A stretch of DNA of 6,085 nt from Planctomycetota bacterium (lineage in GTDB: Bacteria; Planctomycetota; Planctomycetia; Pirellulales; UBA7805), in the NCBI GenBank assembly GCA_030605285.1, contig JAUWIQ010000132.1:1-6085 (forward strand), in the 5' to 3' direction. This document shows positions 1-5,779 of the stretch, piece after piece. How positions within the stretch are numbered: position 1 is the first letter of the stretch; the number at the start of each line of letters is the position of its first letter. Position numbers and translations under genes: made by a program. The notes beneath the pieces were generated by a model that was not told the DNA's origin, did not search any database, and saw only the letters and a program-made list of their open reading frames with translations.

Positions 1-1620
1 GCCGTGATCGGGGTGATCCTCCCCGCCCGCTTCCGCGGGTTCGGGGATATCGGTGATCAGGGGTTCGGTGGTTAATAGCAGAGCGGCCACACTCGCCGCA
101 TTTTGCAGGGCACTGCGAACCACCTTGGCTGGGTCGATAATACCCGCTTCAACTAAATCGCAATACTCGCCTTTGTCGGCATCAAAACCGTCTGTTTTGC
201 CCTTGAGCTTTCGGACGCGATTGGCCACGACCGCACCATCATGTCCGGCATTCTCCGCAATACAGCGAAGTGGACAATCAAGAACATTGCGGATAATCGT
301 AGCACCGAGTGCTTCGTCGCCCGCAAGCTCCAGTTTGTCGAGTGCCTTGGACGACCGCATCAAGGCCACGCCCCCACCCGGCACAACACCCTCTTCCAGG
401 GCCGCTGCCGTGGCACTTTTTGCATCTTCAAGCAGCGCTTTGCGTTCTTTCATTTCGGTTTCTGTGGCGGCACCGCAATTAATCTGCGCGACACCACCCG
501 CCAGTTTGGCAAGTCGTTCTTGCAGCTTCTCCCGATCGTAATCACTATCGGTGGTCTCCATTTCCGTGCGAATCTGCTCGACTCGGCCTTTAATATCGGC
601 CTTCTTTCCGGCCCCGCCGACCATGGTTGTCTCATCTGAGGAGATGATGATTTTCTTTGCCCGACCCAGATCAGATATCTTCACGGCGTCCAGAGAAATT
701 CCTAAATCCTTGAAAACTGCATTTCCCCCGGTCAAAACCGCCAGATCACCCAACATCGCCTTACGTCGGTCGCCATAGCCCGGGGCCTTCACGGCACAAA
801 CATTAAGAATACCTCGCATCTTGTTGACGACGAGTGTCGCCAGGGCTTCGCCATCGACATCCTCAGCAAGAATCAACAAAGGCTTGTTTTCCTTACTGAC
901 GGCCTCCAGAATCGGAACGAGATTTTTGGCGTTGGATATCTTTTCTTCATAGATCAGCACCAGACAGTTTTCCAGCTCTACCAACTGTCTATCGACATCC
1001 GTGACGAAATGGGGGGAGAGGTAACCGCGATCAAATTGCATCCCATCAACAACCTCCACCGTTGTTTCTGCGGAACGCCCTTCCTCGACTGTAATCACCC
1101 CGTTTTTGCCAACCTTCAAAAATGCGTCTGCCAGCACCGTGCCAATTTCCTGATCGTTGTTACCGGCTATCGTAGCAACTTGAGTAATTTCCTTTTTATT
1201 CTTTTCATCAATCTGGGTCGCCATTTTCAGGATGGCTTCCCGCACCACATCCGTCGCTTTGCCAATACCCCGAGAGAGCGCCATGGGATCTGCACCGGCC
1301 GCAATCATCTTCAGGCCTTCCTTGTAAATCCCGTCGGCCAGTACGGTGGCCGTGGTGGTGCCATCACCCGCTACATCGTTGGTCTTTGTGGCCGCCTCCT
1401 TCACGAGTTGCACCGCTAGATTTTCGTTCGGATCCTCCAGTTCGACATCCTCGGCAACCGTCACACCGGCTTTGGTAATTTTGGGTGATCCCCAGCCCTT
1501 GTCGAGCACGGCATTACGACCGCGTGGGCCAAGAGTGCTGCGGACTGCTTTGGTCAGCTTGGTTACACCAGCAGCCAGCGGTTGCCGCGCTGCGTCGTCA
1601 AAGACCATTTTCTTTGCCAC
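1..1620 (-). CDS. groEL: 60-kDa chaperonin GroEL, 3' end cut by window edge
   Basis: ATP-driven cytoplasmic folding chamber that works with a GroES cap. The minus-strand frame stays open for 540 codons to the window edge. It shows GroEL blocks in order: TLGPRGRN (29-36), [11 protein letters not shown] (85-95), [11 protein letters not shown] in the apical domain, [47 protein letters not shown] and [12 protein letters not shown]. The start chosen is GTG at 1620, seven bases after GAGGAGGAA; ATG at codon 5 is less likely because VAKKMVFD aligns with the family N-terminus. The Mg-binding Asp (D86, E. coli D87) and the catalytic Asp equivalent to D398 (D399 here) are present. The residue equivalent to E. 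coli D52 is alanine (A51, codon 1468-1470). The visible C-terminus is rich in Asp, Glu and His (EDHPDHG) rather than a GGM repeat. No groES lies upstream, so this may be one of several groEL paralogues. The family call is very secure; the specialised role is inference. Confidence 0.97.
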   Translation of the reverse strand, partial: MAKKMVFDDAARQPLAAGVTKLTKAVRSTLGPRGRNAVLDKGWGSPKITKAGVTVAEDVELEDPNENLAVQLVKEAATKTNDVAGDGTTTATVLADGIYKEGLKMIAAGADPMALSRGIGKATDVVREAILKMATQIDEKNKKEITQVATIAGNNDQEIGTVLADAFLKVGKNGVITVEEGRSAETTVEVVDGMQFDRGYLSPHFVTDVDRQLVELENCLVLIYEEKISNAKNLVPILEAVSKENKPLLILAEDVDGEALATLVVNKMRGILNVCAVKAPGYGDRRKAMLGDLAVLTGGNAVFKDLGISLDAVKISDLGRAKKIIISSDETTMVGGAGKKADIKGRVEQIRTEMETTDSDYDREKLQERLAKLAGGVAQINCGAATETEMKERKALLEDAKSATAAALEEGVVPGGGVALMRSSKALDKLELAGDEALGATIIRNVLDCPLRCIAENAGHDGAVVANRVRKLKGKTDGFDADKGEYCDLVEAGIIDPAKVVRSALQNAASVAALLLTTEPLITDIPEPAEAGGEDHPDHG

Positions 1621-1627
1621 GATCGGG

Positions 1628-1636
1628 TTCCTCCTC
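1628..1636 (-). promoter_or_regulatory. Strong ribosome binding site of groEL
   Basis: On the minus strand the sequence reads GAGGAGGAA, ending seven bases before the GTG at 1620. This is the strongest Shine-Dalgarno match in the window and decides in favour of the GTG start over the ATG four codons later. Confidence 0.85.
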
Positions 1637-1676
1637 AACGGAAAGTGTGTGTAGATGTATGAAAACAGGCGGGTTG

Positions 1677-1705
1677 GTTATTTGCGGATTGCAGTTCCAT
1701 TTCAA
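1677..1705 (-). promoter_or_regulatory. Possible sigma-70-type promoter of groEL
   Basis: On the minus strand TTGAAA (1705-1700, five of six matches to the -35 consensus) is followed after 17 bases by AATAAC (1682-1677, four of six to the -10 consensus). Transcription would begin near 1670 and give a leader of about 50 nt. It may act as a housekeeping promoter beside the upstream sigma-54 site. The -10 element is weak, so this is tentative. Confidence 0.3.
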
Positions 1706-1721
1706 ACATGTCCAGCGTCCC

Positions 1722-1745
1722 CGCAGGCCACCAGAGAGGCCTGTG
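1722..1745 (-). other. Inverted repeat (hairpin) in groEL leader
   Basis: The arms CAGGCC (1724-1729) and GGCCTG (1738-1743) pair perfectly around an 8-nt loop. The outer bases 1722 and 1745 can add a C-G pair, with a G-T wobble between. In RNA started from the sigma-54 site it would fold as a GC-rich stem in the 5' leader. There is no following T-run, so it is not a typical intrinsic terminator. Confidence 0.5.
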
Positions 1746-1763
1746 ACCGGTCCTCGACCGGTC
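1745..1763. repeat. Tandem GACCGGTC palindromes, 11-bp period
   Basis: GACCGGTC, itself a perfect 8-bp palindrome, occurs at 1745-1752 and again at 1756-1763, separated by CTC. The 11-bp period places both copies on nearly the same face of the helix, as expected for a cooperatively bound operator. As RNA the two copies could also pair to form an 8-bp stem with a 3-nt loop. It lies between the sigma-54 start and the putative sigma-70 promoter of groEL. The repeat is certain; its function is inferred. Confidence 0.6.
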
Positions 1764-1817
1764 CCGAACTATCCCCGCCTTTTTGGCAGACAGGAGCGGT
1801 ATCGCTACCCCCTATAA

Positions 1818-1833
1818 TGCAACGCCGGTGCCA
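1818..1833 (-). promoter_or_regulatory. Sigma-54 (RpoN) -24/-12 promoter upstream of groEL
   Basis: On the minus strand this reads TGGCACCGGCGTTGCA. The RpoN consensus is TGGCACG-N4-TTGCW, so all fixed positions match except the seventh (C for G), and the GG-to-GC spacing is correct. Transcription should start near 1807, about 187 nt ahead of the groEL start codon. Such a promoter needs an AAA+ enhancer-binding protein, normally bound 80-150 bp further upstream. That would fall at the end of the M42 peptidase gene or in the gap after it. The motif match is direct; activity is inferred. Confidence 0.6.
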
Positions 1834-1836
1834 ACC

Positions 1837-1850
1837 GAGAATTTATTCTC
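1837..1850. promoter_or_regulatory. 14-bp dyad next to the sigma-54 promoter
   Basis: GAGAAT and ATTCTC form perfect 6-bp arms around two bases (TT), three bases upstream of the -24 element. This is too close for a usual enhancer site of a sigma-54 activator, but suits a repressor or an accessory DNA-binding protein. It does not resemble the CIRCE element of HrcA. Confidence 0.3.
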
Positions 1851-1977
1851 TAAGTTATGGCCACAAAACATTTTGAGAAAACATTGGCGTTTTGGCGAAT
1901 CTCCAGAAATACCCCACCACAGGGCTCCGCATGCCATTTTGGCAGCTTTTATGGGCTGCAAGGCAGGGGTCGTGCGC

Positions 1978-3036
1978 CTAAGGAACAAACGTGTCGTCTA
2001 CCGTGAGCGAGATCGCAAAACCGGCCAACAAATCGGCCGCGTGGTCAATATCTTCCAGCGCGATTGTCTCGACCGCACTGTGCATGTAGCGATTGGGAAT
2101 GCTCACCAGCGCCGTCGCGACACCACTGCGGGTCACCTGCAGCGAGTTGGCATCGGTCGGTGTGGCCCGACCTATTGCGCCGAGTTGGTAGGGAATATTT
2201 TGTTCCTCGGCAATACGAATCAGCCGCTCCACGACTACCGGGTTGTTGTTGGGCCCGCGATAAATTACTGGACCCCTTCCGAGTTTGATATCCCCCTCGG
2301 TCTCCTTCTCGATTGTCGGGCAGTCGGTAGCATGGGTCACATCCACCGCAATGCCGACCTGCGGATCGATCCCGTAAGCACTGGTCCGCGCACCGCGGAG
2401 GCCGATCTCTTCCTGCACGGTCGAGACGGCGTGCAACGAACAGGCAAGCTTCTCCGATTCCGTACGCCGCAATGCCTCCATGACCACCCAAAGACCTGTT
2501 TTATCGTCCATCCCAGGGGAATTGGCCAAACCGCCCGCCATCCGCTGTAAAGATAATTCAAAGGTAACTGCGTCTCCAATGCGTACCCGGGAGGCCGCGT
2601 CTTCTCGATCCTTGGCACCGATATCGATCCAGAGATCTTTTATTTTAGGCACCTGTTTGCGTTGTTCCTCGGTCAATAAATGGATCGGCTTGCGGGCAAT
2701 CACTCCCAAAACGGGCCCCTCGGCTGTCCAGATTGTCAGTCGCTGGCCGACCAGTTGTTGCGGATCCCAACCACCAATCGGCTGGGTGTAGAGAAAACCG
2801 TGGTCGTCGATATACGACACAATTAACCCAATCTGATCGCAGTGTCCGGCAAACATCAGACGTAACGCGGCACCCGGATTTTTTACCGCAATCAGATTGC
2901 CGTGGGCGTCGGTGGTCACCTCCTCCGAAAACCCGCGGACATACTCCCGAACGACTGCCTGAACCGGTTGTTCGTAACCGGAGGGACTGGGTGTTTCCAG
3001 AATGTTTTTGAAAAATTCAAGAGCACCGTCCGTCAT
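1978..3036 (-). CDS. M42-family metallo-aminopeptidase (FrvX/cellulase M type)
   Basis: Probable cytoplasmic, dinuclear-metal aminopeptidase that trims peptides; M42 enzymes usually form large tetrahedral dodecamers. The 352-residue length is usual for the family. Visible motifs include GHCDQIG with metal ligand H65 and supporting D67, GMDDKTG with the bridging aspartate at 177/178, VQEEIGLRG with the catalytic and ligand glutamates E209/E210, AVDVTHATD with D232, and the last ligand H319 in IPNRYMHS. The first motif has Gln where the family more often has Glu (HxDE). The start chosen is ATG at 3036, nine bases after AAGGA. A longer frame open from 3114 adds 26 residues that do not look like the family and would overlap the likely promoter. 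There is no signal peptide. The substrate cannot be read from sequence; older databases often label such proteins endoglucanase or cellulase, which is misleading. Confidence 0.93.
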   Translation of the reverse strand: MTDGALEFFKNILETPSPSGYEQPVQAVVREYVRGFSEEVTTDAHGNLIAVKNPGAALRLMFAGHCDQIGLIVSYIDDHGFLYTQPIGGWDPQQLVGQRLTIWTAEGPVLGVIARKPIHLLTEEQRKQVPKIKDLWIDIGAKDREDAASRVRIGDAVTFELSLQRMAGGLANSPGMDDKTGLWVVMEALRRTESEKLACSLHAVSTVQEEIGLRGARTSAYGIDPQVGIAVDVTHATDCPTIEKETEGDIKLGRGPVIYRGPNNNPVVVERLIRIAEEQNIPYQLGAIGRATPTDANSLQVTRSGVATALVSIPNRYMHSAVETIALEDIDHAADLLAGFAISLTVDDTFVP

Positions 3037-3081
3037 GATCAAAGGTCCTTCCCTATCTTGGTCGCCAAAGTTATCGAATAG

Positions 3082-3117
3082 AGACAATGTACGGTCCACC
3101 CCAGCGCCAGACAATGT
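3082..3117. repeat. 9-bp direct repeat AGACAATGT, 27-bp period
   Basis: AGACAATGT occurs at 3082-3090 and 3109-3117 in the divergent intergenic region, 27 bp from start to start. The copies overlap the predicted -10 and -35 elements of the peptidase promoter. They could be binding half-sites or a chance repeat. Confidence 0.45.
3086..3114 (-). promoter_or_regulatory. Possible promoter of the M42 peptidase gene
   Basis: On the minus strand TTGTCT (3114-3109) and TACATT (3091-3086) are separated by 17 bases, each matching four of six consensus positions. Transcription would begin near 3079, about 42 nt before the ATG at 3036. The elements fall within two copies of a 9-bp direct repeat, so the resemblance may partly reflect that repeat. 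Confidence 0.35.
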
Positions 3118-3135
3118 GCCAGCAAATCGTCACGC

Positions 3136-3165
3136 TTGACGGCTTACGCGCACCCATCCTAGGAT
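3136..3165 (+). promoter_or_regulatory. Likely sigma-70-type promoter of the hom cluster
   Basis: TTGACG (3136-3141, five of six matches) is followed after 18 bases by TAGGAT (3160-3165, four of six matches). Transcription would start near 3172, leaving a leader of about 29 nt before the hom ATG. The -10 element lies inside a perfect 16-bp palindrome, which suggests repression at this site. Confidence 0.45.
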
Positions 3166-3168
3166 GGG
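3153..3168. promoter_or_regulatory. Perfect 16-bp palindrome, operator candidate
   Basis: CCCATCCTAGGATGGG is a perfect inverted repeat with no spacer. It sits over the predicted -10 of hom in the divergent region between the peptidase and hom. An uninterrupted dyad of this length is typical of a site for a dimeric regulator, more than of a terminator, since it has no natural loop and no T-run directly after it. The regulator is unknown; amino-acid-responsive control of the threonine cluster is one reasonable guess. Confidence 0.5.
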
Positions 3169-3200
3169 AGGCTGGTTTTTAGTTTAGAAAATTGGCAATT

Positions 3201-4499
3201 ATGGATAAAACCAAGGTGGCTCTTGTCGGGCTGGGCACGGTCGGCACTGGGGTTGCGCGGCTATTGCTCGATTATGGCGATCGCACGGCGCGACACGCAG
3301 GCCGGACCCTCTGGCTAGAAAAGGTGGGGGTCCGCGACTTAAGTAAGCCGCGCGATGCAGAGCTGCCTGCTGGAGTCCTCACCGACGATCTGGCGGAAGT
3401 TACCGACGACCCGGAAATTCGTTGTGTTGCCCAGCTTGTGGGCGGGCTGGAGCCAGCACGCTCGATCATGCTTGAGTTGCTCGAGAGCGGCAAGGATGTT
3501 GTCACAGCGAATAAAGCCCTGCTCGCCGAACATGGGCCCGAGATTTTTGATCGTGCCCGGCAGCTGGGCCGCTCGATTGCCTTTGACGCGGCGGTCGCTG
3601 GCGGGATTCCGATCATCACAAACATCAGCCAGTGTCTCTCGGCCAATGGTATCGAATCAATCCACGGGATTCTCAATGGTACTTGTAATTTTGTCATTTC
3701 GCAGATGGATGAGCGGGCGGTAGATTACCAGGATGCGATCCGTGAAGCACAGCAACGTGGGTACGCAGAAGAGGATGCCACAACCGATGTAGATGGCAGC
3801 GACGCCGCGCAAAAACTGGCCCTCTTGGCCCATTTGGGATTTGGCGCGCGAGTCCACTGGAAGGATATTCCCCGTGAGGGAATTGAATCGTTGAGTCCTG
3901 ATGATTTGAAATTTGCCCGCGAACTCGGTTACCGGGTGAAGCTGCTGGCAGTGGCGCAGTTAATCCAAGACGAACTCGAGTTGCACGTGGGACCCCAATT
4001 GGTCCACAGTGACTCACCGCTGGCAGATGTCTCAGGTGCCTACAACGCAATTCGTGTTGTCGGAGATGCGGTGGGACGCGTTTGGTTTCACGGCATGGGG
4101 GCGGGGCGAATGCCGACCGCTTCGGCGGTTGTCGCCGACCTGATCGATACGGTGGTTGGCCGTACGGCACTCACCTTTCGCACGTTGGAACTGTGGTCAG
4201 AACAACCGGCGCGCGTGATGCCACGAGAATCGGAGACGGCATCGGGCCGCTATTATCTTCGCTTTACGGTCCGGGACCATCCGGGTGTGTTGGCGGAGAT
4301 CACCGGTGCGCTGAGTCGACATGGAATTTCAATTGCCTCGTTTATTCAGCATGAAAGCAGCAAACATCAGGAAGACAAGGTGCCTCTTGTGATCATGACA
4401 CACAGGACCAATGAAGGGGCCACCCAGAAGGCGTTTAAAGAAATCCGCGAATTTAAAATGGTCGCTGGACCCGCGGTCCGAATGCGAATACTTGACTGA
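3201..4499 (+). CDS. hom: Homoserine dehydrogenase with C-terminal ACT domain
   Basis: Reduces aspartate-semialdehyde to homoserine with NAD(P)H, the branch step toward threonine and methionine. The 432-residue monofunctional form has an N-terminal Rossmann fold (GLGTVGTG, 10-17), the TANK motif with K105, and AAVAGGIPII (130-139). It also has GILNGTCNF (156-164) and the catalytic region YAEEDATTDVDGSDAAQK, with E190, D201 and K205 matching the active-site Glu, Asp and Lys of the yeast enzyme. The usual DPT in this motif is DAT here. Residues about 351-432 form an ACT domain (RFTVRDHPGVLAEITGAL), the usual site of threonine feedback. ATG at 3201 is preferred; an in-frame TTG at 3192 adds three residues. 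Neither has a clear Shine-Dalgarno sequence. It is the first gene of the cluster with the apgM-family gene and lysC. Confidence 0.97.
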   Translation: MDKTKVALVGLGTVGTGVARLLLDYGDRTARHAGRTLWLEKVGVRDLSKPRDAELPAGVLTDDLAEVTDDPEIRCVAQLVGGLEPARSIMLELLESGKDVVTANKALLAEHGPEIFDRARQLGRSIAFDAAVAGGIPIITNISQCLSANGIESIHGILNGTCNFVISQMDERAVDYQDAIREAQQRGYAEEDATTDVDGSDAAQKLALLAHLGFGARVHWKDIPREGIESLSPDDLKFARELGYRVKLLAVAQLIQDELELHVGPQLVHSDSPLADVSGAYNAIRVVGDAVGRVWFHGMGAGRMPTASAVVADLIDTVVGRTALTFRTLELWSEQPARVMPRESETASGRYYLRFTVRDHPGVLAEITGALSRHGISIASFIQHESSKHQEDKVPLVIMTHRTNEGATQKAFKEIREFKMVAGPAVRMRILD

Positions 4500-4555
4500 C
4501 GCAGTCCATTTTGTCGGGGGCCTGGAATCCTCGCTTCTGGGCAGTTTGAGATTTA

Positions 4556-5758
4556 ATGAAATACGTGATCGTGATCCCCGATGGCTGTGCGGACGAGCCC
4601 CAGGACGCCCTCGGAGGCAAAACTCCCCTCGAGGCAGCCCACACACCGGCAATGGACCGTATTGCCCGTCTGGGTCTTGTGGGCCGCGCGTGCAATGTGC
4701 CGGATACCTTGCCCGCCGGCTCGGCGGTCGCCAATATGAGCCTGTTAGGCTACGCCCCCGCACGCCACTTTACGGGTCGTGCGCCCCTGGAGGCTGCCGC
4801 CCAAGGAATCAAACTTGGCGAACATGACTGGGCAATCCGCTGCAATCTGGTCACCATCGAAGACCAGGTCATGCGTGATTTCACTGCCGACCATATTTCG
4901 ACAGAAGACGCTCGGCAACTTTTGAGTTCCTTGCAAGAGAGTCTCGAGGAACCCCAACTCGAATGGGTACCGGGGGTTGGTTATCGGAATCTACTGGTCT
5001 ATCGAGGTACTTCGGGAACTGAACTTCTGAGCGGCGACACGCGGACCACCCCACCCCATGACCTGACCGGCAAGGAGGTACTCAACCACCATCCCCGGGG
5101 ACCAGGCAGTGATCTACTCAATCGCCTGATGGGCCAGAGTGTGGCCGTATTTTGCGACCACGAAGTCAATATTGCCCGCCGCCGCGCGGGCAAATTGCCG
5201 GCCAGCAATGTTTGGCTGTGGGGACAGGGGAGACAGCCGACTTTGACGCCATTTTCTGACCGCTATGGAGTTGCGGGAACCATGATTACGGCCGTCGATC
5301 TGTTGCGAGGCTTAGCGATGTTGATTGGCTGGCAAAAAGTTGAGGTGCCTGGGGCGACTGGATACACGGACACCGACTATGCGGCGAAAGGCCAAGCAGC
5401 AATAAACACTCTGGCATGCACAGATCTTGTCTGCGTGCACATCGAAGCGCCTGACGAAGCCTCACACGAAGGGGATCTGGATGGCAAAATTAAAGCCCTT
5501 GAAAAAATCGATGAAAAAATCTTGTCGCCGCTTTTTGAGACCTTGCAGGAAGTGGAAAAGTTTCGCATTTTGGTAACTCCCGACCACCCGACCCCTCTAC
5601 GGACAAAAACCCACAGCCATGGTCCGGTACCCTTTACAATGGCGGGAACAGGTATCCCTCCCGATGGCAGCACCACATACGACGAGTCAACTTCTATAGA
5701 TTCAACTCTTGTCTTTAACGAAGGCTATCGACTCATGGATTTTTTTCTGGGTAATTAG
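4556..5758 (+). CDS. apgM: ApgM-family protein, probable non-canonical homoserine kinase
   Basis: Member of the archaeal-type, cofactor-independent phosphoglycerate mutase family in the alkaline phosphatase superfamily; 400 residues, cytoplasmic. The N-terminus VIPDGCAD supplies a metal-binding D9. The nucleophile loop is AGSAVANMSLLGY with S56 as likely nucleophile, followed by FTGRAPLEAAAQGI and AIRCNLVT. C-terminal metal ligands appear in APDEASHEG (D300, H304), TPDHPTP (D343, H344) and THSHGPVPF (H355). A subfamily of this type (TIGR02535) is catalogued as proposed homoserine kinase. Position between hom and lysC, with no thrB in view, fits that role better than glycolysis. Start is ATG at 4556, 56 bases after the hom stop, with no good Shine-Dalgarno sequence. 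Most pipelines would call it phosphoglycerate mutase; the fold is certain, and homoserine kinase activity is inference. The residues flanking the Ser are Ala (AGSA), where many relatives have PGSD or PGSE. Confidence 0.9.
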   Translation: MKYVIVIPDGCADEPQDALGGKTPLEAAHTPAMDRIARLGLVGRACNVPDTLPAGSAVANMSLLGYAPARHFTGRAPLEAAAQGIKLGEHDWAIRCNLVTIEDQVMRDFTADHISTEDARQLLSSLQESLEEPQLEWVPGVGYRNLLVYRGTSGTELLSGDTRTTPPHDLTGKEVLNHHPRGPGSDLLNRLMGQSVAVFCDHEVNIARRRAGKLPASNVWLWGQGRQPTLTPFSDRYGVAGTMITAVDLLRGLAMLIGWQKVEVPGATGYTDTDYAAKGQAAINTLACTDLVCVHIEAPDEASHEGDLDGKIKALEKIDEKILSPLFETLQEVEKFRILVTPDHPTPLRTKTHSHGPVPFTMAGTGIPPDGSTTYDESTSIDSTLVFNEGYRLMDFFLGN

Positions 5759-5779
5759 GTCGGCAGCACTCATTGTTTC

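Larger units (their letters stand above)
1621..1977. other. Non-coding region between M42 peptidase and groEL
   Basis: This 357-base gap holds no credible gene. No groES coding sequence and no CIRCE inverted repeat (TTAGCACTC-N9-GAGTGCTAA) is visible on either strand. It contains the groEL promoter and leader elements listed separately. The part nearest the peptidase (about 1860-1977) shows only a short TGCCA/TGGCA inverted repeat near 1933-1943, which has no proper T-run on the minus strand. The peptidase terminator, if there is one here, is therefore not evident. Confidence 0.7.

Noticed and set aside
53..541. 162-codon open frame on the plus strand
   Set aside because: Antisense to groEL. 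Its Ser/Ala-rich low-complexity protein arises from the opposite strand's codon pattern.
1628..1647. RNA thermometer masking the groEL ribosome binding site
   Set aside because: Only a 4-bp TTCC/GGAA pairing next to the site is visible, too weak to support a thermometer by eye.
1933..1943. TGCCA/TGGCA inverted repeat as terminator of the M42 gene
   Set aside because: The stem is only 5 bp and is not followed by a T-run in the minus-strand direction.
1783..2550. 255-codon open frame on the plus strand
   Set aside because: It overlaps the M42 peptidase on the other strand, is rich in Arg, His and Cys, matches no family I know, and has no ribosome binding site. It is an antisense shadow.
3037..3114. 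N-terminal extension of the M42 peptidase from ATG at 3114
   Set aside because: The extra 26 residues do not resemble the family, the inner ATG at 3036 has a good AAGGA site, and the extension would cover the likely promoter.
3694..4170. 158-codon minus-strand frame within hom
   Set aside because: It lies entirely opposite a securely identified gene and its protein is Pro/Arg-rich without known motifs.
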